A program made the translations under genes and the position numbers. The notes beneath the pieces are model-generated. The model worked only from the letters and a program-made list of their open reading frames with translations, was not told where the DNA came from and ran no database searches. A DNA stretch of 64,000 nt from Mesorhizobium loti. Its GTDB lineage: Bacteria; Pseudomonadota; Alphaproteobacteria; Rhizobiales; Rhizobiaceae. Position 1 is the stretch's first letter. Every line of letters starts with the position of its first letter. Below, piece after piece: positions 19,220-27,059 of this stretch. The stretch is taken from assembly GCF_003148495.1 (NCBI RefSeq), contig NZ_QGGH01000012.1, forward strand, positions 100,153 to 164,152, read 5' to 3'.

Positions 19220-21344
19220 CCTTGCGTGCGCGATCGGCGGCCGGGACGACCAGTGCGTCGACCGCCATCGCCCCCTCGGCCGTTACGACGATCGGATTGA
19301 CGTCGGCCTCTTTCAATGTGTCGCCGAGGGCGGCGCACATGACCGAGAACCGACTGAGAGCCCTGGCGGCGGCAATCTTGTCGGCGGGAGCGCTCCCCCG
19401 CACTCCATCCAGCAACCGCGCGATGGGAAGCCGCCCAATAAGCTCAAGCGCGCGGCTTTCGCCGAACGGAGCAAGTGCGAATTGCTGCCCGCCAAAGTGT
19501 TCCACAAGGGTACCTCCGGCTGACACCATAACCAGAGACCCGAAGTCGGGATCCTGCACGCAACCAAAAGCCAGCTCTATGCCCCTTGGCGACATGTTCT
19601 GGATGATTGCGCGCGGGCCAAGAGTTGCGGTAAGGCGGCCGTAAGCCTGTTCGAGCTCCCGGTCGTCGCGTATGTTGAGCAGTACACCGCCGACGTCACT
19701 TTTGTGGTCGATGCCTTCCGCGGCTGTTTTCACGGCAACCGGATAGCCTAGCCGTTTCGCAGCCGCCTTAAGCCCTTCCAACGTGTCGTGGGCTTCGTTG
19801 CCCACGACAGGAACGCCAAAGCTGGAGAGGAGCGCCAGCGCCTCGTACTCGTCGATAGATTTGGAACGCGACAGACAAGCCTGCCACGAGGCGGCGTGGC
19901 TTTTCGAAACTTCCGGCACGGGATCGGCAACTTGGCTCAGTCGTTCGGACCATTCCTGGAGCTTGGATATGGCATTCAACGTCTCGCCGATACCGTTGAT
20001 GCAGGGGATCCCCCGATCAATGAGCCTGGCCCCAAGCAAGAAGTTATTTGCGCGGCCGAAGCTTGAATAGAAGAAGCACGGTTTGTCGGTGCGCCGGGGC
20101 AGGCTCAGGGCGAGGTCCAGGAGCTTCTCTTCGTAGACGTAGTCGTCCCTGAGGTCGGCTTCCAAGCCAACCATCGAAACCTCGTCAGCACATGAAAGCA
20201 CTGTGAGCGCCTCCTCGAACGGCTTGCTGAAGTCGTCTGTAAGGTCTGCAGCGCAGTCCAGAGGATTCGAGGGCTCAAGATGCTGCGGCAAGACCTGGCG
20301 TAGGCCTTGAACGGTCCGGTTCGAAAACCTTGCAAGTCGCGCCCCCGACTCCGCCGCCAGATCGATAGCCAGCTCGCGAAGGCCGCCGGAATCTGTCATG
20401 AGCGCGGCGCCGCCTGGTCCGGGCAAGCGTCCCGTCGAGCACAGCGACGCTACGTTCATCAGTTCGTCGATGGACTGCACGCTGATCGCGCCGCAATCTT
20501 CGAGCACGGCCTCGTAGGCGGCCTTTGAGCCCGCCAGGGCTCCTGTGTGCGACCGCGCCATACGCGCACTCTCTTCGGAGCGGCCGACTTTGCACACGAC
20601 CACGGGAATGCCTCGCTGGCGGGCACGTTTCAGGCTGCTCTGGAACCCGGTGGGATTCCGGGCTGTCTCCATAAAGACGGCGATGACTTTCGTGCTCTCC
20701 CGGCTCACCGCGTAGTCGATATATTCGTCAATCGTAGCGCCGATTTCCTGGCCTGGCGATACCAGCAGGTCAAACCGATATCGGGGGTCGTTCATCGCAA
20801 GCGTCGTGAAGACGGACCCCGAATGCGCGATAAGGGTTATCCCGCCCGGCTTGAGATGCGACGCGCCATAGAAGCTTGCAACGCAACCAGACGGAACGTT
20901 GATCAGTCCCATCCCGGCGCCGCCGCAGACGGCGATCCCGTGTTCGGAGGCGATGTCCTTGAGGCGCGAGAGCAGCGGTGATCCGTCCGCGGCGTTGCCG
21001 TTGCAGGCATCGAAAATGACCGCTGATTTGGCTCCGCTCCGGATGGCGTCCAGCAACGACTGCTCCAGATTGCGACCACCCACCCCAAGTATTGCCAGAT
21101 CAGGAGCCTCGTCGAGATCGCCAAGGCTCCCTCGACATGGCTGGCCAAGGACGCTCTCGTAGCGGGGGTTGATAAAATCAATGCGGCCGGAGAAATTGGC
21201 GCTCGTGACGGCTTGGGCGAGCCGCAACCCGAATGAATTGGCCCGCTCGGAGACCCCTACCACGGCAATCGATCGAGCATCGAGCATTGGCGCGAGCCGA
21301 TGTGCTGCGCCCCACGTGCGTTCAGCTGGATAGTTGGCAAGCAT
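19212..21344 (-). CDS. ADP-forming acyl-CoA synthetase (acetate-CoA ligase family)
   Basis: 710 residues: an N-terminal CoA-binding domain (RSIAVVGVSERANSFG), a succinyl-CoA-ligase-like domain with the phospho-His loop near ARSHTGALAGS, and a C-terminal ATP-grasp domain (GYPVAVKTAAEGIDHKSDVGGV). The family makes acyl-CoA from acid, CoA and ATP. Between a CaiD-like crotonase and carnitine dehydrogenase it probably activates crotonobetaine or a related betaine, a job done by CaiC or CaiB in enterobacteria. ATG at 21344 follows the crotonase stop (21347) by two bases; an in-frame TTG at 21350 is possible. The crotonobetaine substrate is inference. Confidence 0.88.
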   Translation of the reverse strand: MLANYPAERTWGAAHRLAPMLDARSIAVVGVSERANSFGLRLAQAVTSANFSGRIDFINPRYESVLGQPCRGSLGDLDEAPDLAILGVGGRNLEQSLLDAIRSGAKSAVIFDACNGNAADGSPLLSRLKDIASEHGIAVCGGAGMGLINVPSGCVASFYGASHLKPGGITLIAHSGSVFTTLAMNDPRYRFDLLVSPGQEIGATIDEYIDYAVSRESTKVIAVFMETARNPTGFQSSLKRARQRGIPVVVCKVGRSEESARMARSHTGALAGSKAAYEAVLEDCGAISVQSIDELMNVASLCSTGRLPGPGGAALMTDSGGLRELAIDLAAESGARLARFSNRTVQGLRQVLPQHLEPSNPLDCAADLTDDFSKPFEEALTVLSCADEVSMVGLEADLRDDYVYEEKLLDLALSLPRRTDKPCFFYSSFGRANNFLLGARLIDRGIPCINGIGETLNAISKLQEWSERLSQVADPVPEVSKSHAASWQACLSRSKSIDEYEALALLSSFGVPVVGNEAHDTLEGLKAAAKRLGYPVAVKTAAEGIDHKSDVGGVLLNIRDDRELEQAYGRLTATLGPRAIIQNMSPRGIELAFGCVQDPDFGSLVMVSAGGTLVEHFGGQQFALAPFGESRALELIGRLPIARLLDGVRGSAPADKIAAARALSRFSVMCAALGDTLKEADVNPIVVTAEGAMAVDALVVPAADRARKVA

Positions 21345-21346
21345 AA

Positions 21347-22165
21347 TCAATTCCCGCTGAACTTGGCTGGCCGCTTTTCGGCAAAAGCAACTGCGCCTTC
21401 GTCGAAGTCTTCGGATTTGAGCATACGCTCATAGTGCTGAAGACCGCTCTTGCCCGTCCATGCAAGCCTGCTCGTCTCGTGCGCTGCTTCGACTGACAGA
21501 TGGGCGGTGGCGCGCATGAACTCCTTGAGCGCCTTGGCAACCAGGGGAGCTCCCGAAGCGATGCCTTTCGCGATCTCGACCGCGTGTCCCAGAATGCGTT
21601 CACGAGGAACCACATCACGAACCAGGCCCCAATGTTTGGCTTCATAGGCGGAGAGGCGTCGGCCTGTCAGCATGAGATCGATAGCGACGTTGTACGGTAC
21701 CCTGCGGTGCAGCTTCTGGATTGCTCCTCCATCCGGCAGAAAGCCACGCTGCATCTCGGGAAGCGCGAAATAAGCATCCTCCGAGGCCAAGATGATGTCT
21801 GCCCCGAGCGCCAGCTCGAAACCGCCGCCCACGGCAGCGCCGTTAACGGCCGCAATCACCGGTTTGCTCAAGTCGAAGAACTCCGGCAAGCCACCGATGC
21901 CGCCAGGTCCGAGGTCGAAACCCTTTTCCTCGTCGCGCCCATCACCACGCGCGACCGCTTTGAGGTCCCAGCCTGCACTGAAAATCCGCTTCTGGTTTTC
22001 TTCGCCGACTACAATCCCCACCCGAAGATCGTCATCGTCGTTGAGCTGCTTGAAGGCGTGATAGAGTTCGTATGAGAAAGCCGTGTCGATCGCATTTGCA
22101 GGTGGCCGATTCATCGTGACGACCATGATGCCAGAGTCGATCTCGACCTTAAGTTGGGATGACAT
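21347..22165 (-). CDS. caiD: Crotonase-family enoyl-CoA hydratase, CaiD-like
   Basis: 272 residues. The crotonase oxyanion-hole segments are present (KRIFSAGWDLKAVARG and VNGAAVGGGFELALGADIILA), and FSAGWDLKA is typical of CaiD, crotonobetainyl-CoA hydratase. Glu at PEMQRGFLPDGGA matches a catalytic region of the family. It would hydrate crotonobetainyl-CoA to L-carnitinyl-CoA. It is the first gene of the minus-strand carnitine operon and has two CATGAR-N5-CTCATR sites upstream. A general enoyl-CoA hydratase role cannot be excluded. Confidence 0.85.
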   Translation of the reverse strand: MSSQLKVEIDSGIMVVTMNRPPANAIDTAFSYELYHAFKQLNDDDDLRVGIVVGEENQKRIFSAGWDLKAVARGDGRDEEKGFDLGPGGIGGLPEFFDLSKPVIAAVNGAAVGGGFELALGADIILASEDAYFALPEMQRGFLPDGGAIQKLHRRVPYNVAIDLMLTGRRLSAYEAKHWGLVRDVVPRERILGHAVEIAKGIASGAPLVAKALKEFMRATAHLSVEAAHETSRLAWTGKSGLQHYERMLKSEDFDEGAVAFAEKRPAKFSGN

Positions 22166-22279
22166 GGGAATGCTTCCTTGACCGCTTCAGCGAGAGCCGT
22201 CGTGACTCGTGGTGGTTTCGTAGTCTGGGCATCGTAGGTCGATTCAGCCTCCACTGATATCGCCAAACTTCTCATGGAG

Positions 22280-22296
22280 CATGAAGTGCGCTCATG
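22280..22296. promoter_or_regulatory. Candidate LysR operator, copy 2 (CATGAA-N5-CTCATG)
   Basis: Eleven of twelve arm bases match the perfect repeat at 13110-13126, with the same 5-base spacer. It lies about 115 bases upstream of the crotonase ATG, a usual place for a LysR activation site. A second, overlapping repeat (CTTCTCATG-GAG-CATGAAG) starts at 22269. Confidence 0.6.
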
Positions 22297-22504
22297 ATCG
22301 GGATGAGCCGCGCGTCTCGTTAAAGGGCTGAAATCGCTTCTTTGAATGTGTCGGGCCGACGTGACTCCGTCGGCTATCAGCCAGAGAACAAACCTCGAGC
22401 CCATGTCTGTGAACACTGCCCACATCCCGGAGTGGGCTTCTGCACTGATGCAAGAGCGGCTAAACAGCTCCCGATTTCGCCCCACCTCTCCAACGCTCGC
22501 ACTT

Positions 22505-22521
22505 CATGAGTTTCCCTCATA
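22505..22521. promoter_or_regulatory. Candidate LysR operator, copy 3 (CATGAG-N5-CTCATA)
   Basis: Again eleven of twelve arm bases match, with the same spacer. It lies 340 bases upstream of the crotonase gene. Apart from this site and the RES fragment at 22640-22821, the 22297-22921 stretch shows nothing I can interpret. Confidence 0.5.
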
Positions 22522-22639
22522 CCAGGGCGAGTGTTCAGCGCATCTGAAAACTGGTGAACCCGTACATCGGCGTGTCAAGCCCGCGTGCACGGTGCACTTC
22601 AGATGATGCAACCGCCATTCATAGCCAATGACGGCTGGT

Positions 22640-22821
22640 GACATAACTGGCCCTCGGAAAGCAGGCAAGCGATGACCGAACCGAACGACATCGGTCAGCA
22701 CACCCATTCGAACGGCATTGTCGCCTCTGAGGTCGACCAAGCGTAGGTCTGTAGTGGTCGCGATCTCCGCATAGCGCCGTCGGGTCAGCTCCACCTCCTC
22801 ACTGGTCTCGTCGGAGACTTG
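22640..22821 (-). pseudogene. RES-domain toxin fragment
   Basis: The minus-strand frame reads RRRYAEIATTTDLRLVDLRG followed by MGVLTDVVR, the central part of RES-domain proteins (typically LRLVDLRGDGA.R.GVPTDVVR). No complete domain surrounds it and no antitoxin is next to it. It appears to be debris of another RES toxin gene; two intact ones exist in the window. Confidence 0.4.
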
Positions 22822-22921
22822 GCCCGAAGTTGGCTAACTGTTCAAGGCGTGCACTGGCAGGTTTTGGCCCAAAGCAATCATGAAGTGGCGCGAAGCTGCC
22901 GTGCGCTCCTGCTGTTCCACA

Positions 22922-23926
22922 TCATAGCTTGACCAGTTGCTTTCCGAAGTTCTCTCCCTTCAACATTCTGACGAAAGCGCCGGGCACGGTGTCGATCCCT
23001 TCAGTGACATCCTCCCTTGTCTGTAGCAAACCCTGCTGGTACCACGACAGCAGATCGGCAATCGCCGTTTCGTATTCGCGCACGTGATCGTCGAGTAGGA
23101 ACCCCTCGATTCGGGCACGGGTGATCAGGGTTCTCCTAAGATGTCTCAGGCCGATGTCGCGCTGGTCAAATCGGTCGGCCAAGGCAATCGTCCCGACCAC
23201 CACCACTCTGCCAAACGTGTTGAGGTTCAGCATCGCCGCATCGTGGATCGGCCCGGCAGTATTGTCGATAAAGACATCCACCCCTTTGGGGCATGCAGCA
23301 GCGACATCAGCCACGAGATCAGCCGAGGTCCTGTGATTGACGCCTGTCCGATATCCAATTTCCTTACACCATTCCAGCTTCTCGTCCGAGCCTGCAACAG
23401 CGACCGGGTCGAAGCCTTTGATCCGTGCGATTTGTCCGGCGATCTGCCCCACCGCTCCCGAGGCAGCAGAGATCAATACTGTCTCTCCTGTCTTCGGACC
23501 TCCGGTCTTGAGGAGGGCAAAGTAGGCCGTGAGACCGGGCATGCCGAGGTAGCTCAGTGCGGATTGTATCGGGGCGTCCGTGGTTGTTACAGGTTTGGCT
23601 GATCCGGCCGGGATGACGCTAAGCGGCTGCCAGCCGAAATAATCGCTCATCACGATGTCGCCCGGTTTGAAGTCCGAAGACTCAGACGTCACGACCTCGC
23701 CAATTCCGCCCCCACGCATCAGATCACCAAGCTTGAAACCAGCGGCGTAGTTCTTCGCCGGGCTAATCCGACCCCGCATGTAGGGGTCCACGGAGAGCCA
23801 CAGCGTTTTCACCAATAGGTCGTCGTGCGCAGCCTCGGGAATTGGTCGATCTTCCAGGACCCAGTTCTCAGGTGTTGGCATTGCGGAAGGGTAACTCGCA
23901 AGTATCCAGCTCGGATTGGCAGCCAT
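22922..23926 (-). CDS. MDR-superfamily NADP-dependent oxidoreductase (CurA/PTGR-like)
   Basis: 334 residues of the zinc-free medium-chain reductase group. LSVDPYMRGRI and YLGMPGLTAYFALLKTG are hallmarks of the curcumin/prostaglandin reductase branch, and ISAASGAVGQIAGQIARIKG is the NADPH-binding motif. These enzymes reduce the double bond of alpha,beta-unsaturated ketones. It is divergent from a LysR gene 106 bases away, a common regulator-target pair. There is no visible link to the carnitine genes. Confidence 0.88.
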   Translation of the reverse strand: MAANPSWILASYPSAMPTPENWVLEDRPIPEAAHDDLLVKTLWLSVDPYMRGRISPAKNYAAGFKLGDLMRGGGIGEVVTSESSDFKPGDIVMSDYFGWQPLSVIPAGSAKPVTTTDAPIQSALSYLGMPGLTAYFALLKTGGPKTGETVLISAASGAVGQIAGQIARIKGFDPVAVAGSDEKLEWCKEIGYRTGVNHRTSADLVADVAAACPKGVDVFIDNTAGPIHDAAMLNLNTFGRVVVVGTIALADRFDQRDIGLRHLRRTLITRARIEGFLLDDHVREYETAIADLLSWYQQGLLQTREDVTEGIDTVPGAFVRMLKGENFGKQLVKL

Positions 23927-24032
23927 GATTTCTCCTCAGGTTGGGCGCTGCCCGCATCGATGCACCAATTCATTTTCCGTGTTAATAGGAGCGGAACGAG
24001 AAACATTGTTTTGTATTTCGAAAGAATGACAA

Positions 24033-24929
24033 ATGGATATGGTTGAGGCCATGAGGGTCGCCGTGGCGGTCGCGCGGCACAAAAGCTTCTCTTCCGCGAG
24101 CCGGGACTTACGCCTTTCCGCTCCCTCGGTGAGCCGCATTGTGGCTGGCCTAGAGGCCGATCTCGGGGTTCGTCTCTTCAATCGCACCACCAGGCAGCTC
24201 AATCTGACTGATGCCGGGCTGGAGTTCGTGCAGACGAGCTTGGGCCTCCTGGAGGAACTCGACCTGATGCGGACCGCGGTACGCGAGCGCCACGAAACCC
24301 CTCGCGGCCAGTTGCGTGTCTCCTGCGTGACGGCCTTCGGCAACGAGTGCTTGGCACCCGCGATGCCGGAGTTTACACAACGGTTCCCACAGCTCAGCAT
24401 CTCAATCGACTTTGGCAACCGGTTAGTCGATCTCATCGGGGAGCATTTCGATGTTGCCATCCGGGTTGGGCCGCTCCCCGATTCATCCCTGATTGCCCAG
24501 AGGATTTTCACGCAGAGGATCGTGGTCGTCGCATCGCCACAGTTCTGTAATAGATATGGGATGCCCAAGACCCTAACTGAAGTCAGAACCTTTCCGTCGG
24601 TCACTCAAGTTAGCGGCGAATGGGGGCGCACCCATCGCTTCTTCTACAACGGGGAGATCATCGACTTCGAAGTACCGCAGCATCTAACGATGAACTCGGC
24701 CCGCGCGGTGAGGAACGCCTGCCTCACAGGATGGGGTTATTCCCTCTTGCCGGATTTCATGGTCGAAAAGGATATCGAGGAGAACCGCCTAGTGCGCCTG
24801 CTACCAGATCATGAACCCACCGAGCTGCCGATCTTCGCCTTCTACGCTCAGCGACGCCACACCCCTCAGAAGATCAGGGTGTTCGTCGGCTATTTGACAG
24901 AGGTATTCGGCGACCGAGACAGCCAGTGA
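24033..24929 (+). CDS. LysR-family regulator
   Basis: 298 residues: N-terminal helix-turn-helix (FSSASRDLRLSAPSVSRIVAGLEADLGVRLFNR) and a LysR effector domain (GQLRVSCVTAFGNECLAPAMPEF). It resembles the many DmlR/AaeR-like regulators that control one adjacent oxidoreductase gene. It probably controls the divergent reductase at 22922-23926. No specific effector can be named. Confidence 0.88.
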   Translation: MDMVEAMRVAVAVARHKSFSSASRDLRLSAPSVSRIVAGLEADLGVRLFNRTTRQLNLTDAGLEFVQTSLGLLEELDLMRTAVRERHETPRGQLRVSCVTAFGNECLAPAMPEFTQRFPQLSISIDFGNRLVDLIGEHFDVAIRVGPLPDSSLIAQRIFTQRIVVVASPQFCNRYGMPKTLTEVRTFPSVTQVSGEWGRTHRFFYNGEIIDFEVPQHLTMNSARAVRNACLTGWGYSLLPDFMVEKDIEENRLVRLLPDHEPTELPIFAFYAQRRHTPQKIRVFVGYLTEVFGDRDSQ

Positions 24930-25210
24930 AACCTGCACGGCGCCTCCTTTTGGTGCAAGTCTTCACGCCACTCCGTGCGCTGATTGTCGAAACCGCGTCC
25001 AGGATTTTTGTCCCGGTGCGAGCAGCACAACGCTTACGATTTAACGGTCTCCAGCGACAGGTGTCAGACAGCTCGAGTCAGCCAGCGAATTTTGTACCGC
25101 TTCTGGCGAGGTCTAGAGCTTCATGTCGTGCAAGAGAAAACGGAAGAAAAGTAGAACAGCGCGCAAATCCGGACCATCGACAGCTGCGACCGTGGCGTGG
25201 CAGCGAGCAG

Positions 25211-25939
25211 TCATTCGTCGACCTGGACCCCGTCGTATTCTTCGCTACCGGCAAAGTCCGGCATGATGTCGCCCGCCAGCAGCTTCTCTTTCGACAGCAG
25301 ACCTGCATCTTCGAGCGCCTCGATGTCGGGAAGATCGCGCAGCGTATCGAGTCCGAACTCCAGCAGGAATTGTTTGGTCGTCACATAGGTGTAGGGCGCG
25401 CCGGTCGTCGGGCTGCGGGGACCAGAGGCGATGAGGCCGGCGCCGCGCAAATGGCCGATCAGGTCGCGAGAAATCTCCTTCCCAAAAAAGCTCGACAGTT
25501 CGGCGCGGGTGATCGGCTGGAAGTAGGCGATGCACATCAGCACCAGCACGTCCGACTGCGTCAGGTCTACGGCACGCTCGCTCTCGCCGACGGCTGTGCC
25601 AAATGCCCTGCGGATCGCATCGGCGTAGGCTGGCCGGGTTAGGTGCCGAAAACCGCCGGCGACAGCGACCAGGTCATAAGGCCGGCCGCGTAGCTCCTCG
25701 CGAATGTCGTCGATCAAAAGATCGATGCTGCAGCTTTTGCCGACGATGCGGGCGAGCGTCTCGCGGCCAACGGGTTCGCTGGCGGCAAAAATGGTCGCCT
25801 CGACCCGCTGCATCCATTCGCGCCAACGCGCCTCCGGCGGCAGGTGATCCAGCTCCCGGTCAAACAGCTGGTCAGCTGATCGACGGTCATCTGACCGATC
25901 CTTTCCGCGTCTGCGAACCCCTTCCGCCATCGTCTTCAC
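25211..25939 (-). CDS. scpB: ScpB-like chromosome segregation protein, copy 1
   Basis: 242 residues. The core (EATIFAASEPVGRETLARIVG, LTQSDVLVLMCIAYFQPITRAELSSFFGKEISRDLIGHL, GAPYTYVTTKQFLLEFGL) is the double winged helix of ScpB, the kleisin-binding subunit of SMC-ScpAB condensin. No scpA or smc gene is nearby, so it is a plasmid-type ScpB outside the housekeeping operon. A GTG start at 25939 overlaps the DUF1403 stop by four bases (an ATG at 25930 is the alternative), so the two are coupled. The acidic C-terminal tail matches the fragment at 5742-5858. Confidence 0.9.
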   Translation of the reverse strand: MKTMAEGVRRRGKDRSDDRRSADQLFDRELDHLPPEARWREWMQRVEATIFAASEPVGRETLARIVGKSCSIDLLIDDIREELRGRPYDLVAVAGGFRHLTRPAYADAIRRAFGTAVGESERAVDLTQSDVLVLMCIAYFQPITRAELSSFFGKEISRDLIGHLRGAGLIASGPRSPTTGAPYTYVTTKQFLLEFGLDTLRDLPDIEALEDAGLLSKEKLLAGDIMPDFAGSEEYDGVQVDE

Positions 25940-26952
25940 AGCCCGTAGATGCGGAAGGTGGCGCGGCCGGACAGCTCGCGCACGGCGCCGAGCTCAACCA
26001 GCCGGTCGAACAGGCGGCGCAGCCCACGGTCGCTCATGCCTGAGATCTTTTCCGAGGCAACGATCGCATCGTCGCACAGGAGCTTGTTGACAACAGCGTC
26101 CGCCGCCTTGGCCCTGAGTTTCGGCGCAACGCCAAGCAGCCGGTCCGCGCGGCGCTCGAGCTCGGCGGAAAGGTCAATCGCGCGCAGCGCGGCGCGCGCC
26201 TGCGCGGCAAGCAGACTTTTCGCACGCTCAGGATTTGTCCCAATACTTGTCGCCACAGAGCTGGCTACCGATCGACGCGGGCGCGCGCTTGTGCCCAAAG
26301 CCGCATCGGCGCCTAGCAGCGGCACCGCATGTACCCAACCCATCCGTTGAGCCAGCAGGGCGTCGGCGACCCAGACTCCAAGAGTGCGCCCAAAGCCGTG
26401 ACGCTCGGCGGCTGCGATGGCGCCGGTCATCATTCCCACCGTCCCGTCACTGGCGGCTAGCCGCCGGAGATCGTCCGTCAGATCGCTCATGCCCTCGTCG
26501 TCGGGGGCATAGCCGAATTCCGCCAATACCGCGGCCAGATTTCTCTTCGTCAGAAGCTCCTCTGCGGGCCGGGCGGCCAGCCGGCGCCAGGCGAGGAGCA
26601 AAAGCCCGGCGGGGCCGACATCGTCTCCGGGCCGGGTGAGCAGCACGGCGTCGCGCAGCGCGCTTTCGTCCTCGACGCGGCCGGCCTGCTTCGCCGTTGC
26701 CGCGGCCGCCGAAAGCGCCAGCCGCTGCCGCCAGGCGCCGGCCCATCTCTCTTGCCGGCGCACGACCGTATCGAGCGCGCAGATGGCGGCGCCGGCGACG
26801 ATCGCGACCTCCTCGATGTCTTTCCCCATAAGGCTTTGCGTATCCGGGATGGCGCGGCGCAGCCAGGCCGGCACCGGTGCCATCGGCGCGGTCGAAGCGG
26901 CACCGAGAGGCGTGGCGTGGTGGCGTGGAGAGGATTTGGGGCGCAGAATCAT
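25936..26952 (-). CDS. DUF1403-family protein, copy 1
   Basis: 338 residues, rich in Ala and Arg and predicted largely helical. Conserved blocks shared with the second copy at 35730 are VVRRQERWAGAWRQRLAL, LRDAVLLTRPGDDVGPAG, ARAALRAIDLSAEL and ISGMSDRGLRRLFDRLVELGAVRELSG. The last block looks like a small winged helix. The function of the family is not known. It always precedes ScpB here with overlapping codons, which suggests a joint complex. The start MILRPK is shared by both copies, and a matching upstream stretch (AAAAGCGCCGCC, TTCATCCTG) shows common origin. Confidence 0.82.
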   Translation of the reverse strand: MILRPKSSPRHHATPLGAASTAPMAPVPAWLRRAIPDTQSLMGKDIEEVAIVAGAAICALDTVVRRQERWAGAWRQRLALSAAAATAKQAGRVEDESALRDAVLLTRPGDDVGPAGLLLLAWRRLAARPAEELLTKRNLAAVLAEFGYAPDDEGMSDLTDDLRRLAASDGTVGMMTGAIAAAERHGFGRTLGVWVADALLAQRMGWVHAVPLLGADAALGTSARPRRSVASSVATSIGTNPERAKSLLAAQARAALRAIDLSAELERRADRLLGVAPKLRAKAADAVVNKLLCDDAIVASEKISGMSDRGLRRLFDRLVELGAVRELSGRATFRIYGL

Positions 26953-27028
26953 CGCAAGCAGGATGAATCATGGCGGCGCTTTTGGCAACAGGAATGCATA
27001 GAAAGCGCTGCGCCTGTCGCGCCGTAGA

Positions 27029-27059
27029 AATGAACGATAATGTTGCATTATCGTTCATT
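27029..27059. promoter_or_regulatory. Perfect 14-base-arm palindrome over the recombinase start
   Basis: AATGAACGATAATG, then TTG, then its exact complement CATTATCGTTCATT. It contains the ATG (27030) of the plus-strand recombinase and lies 77 bases upstream of the minus-strand DUF1403 gene. The core ACGATAAT/ATTATCGT also occurs in the repA upstream palindrome. A regulator or partition-type protein binding here could control both directions. Confidence 0.7.
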
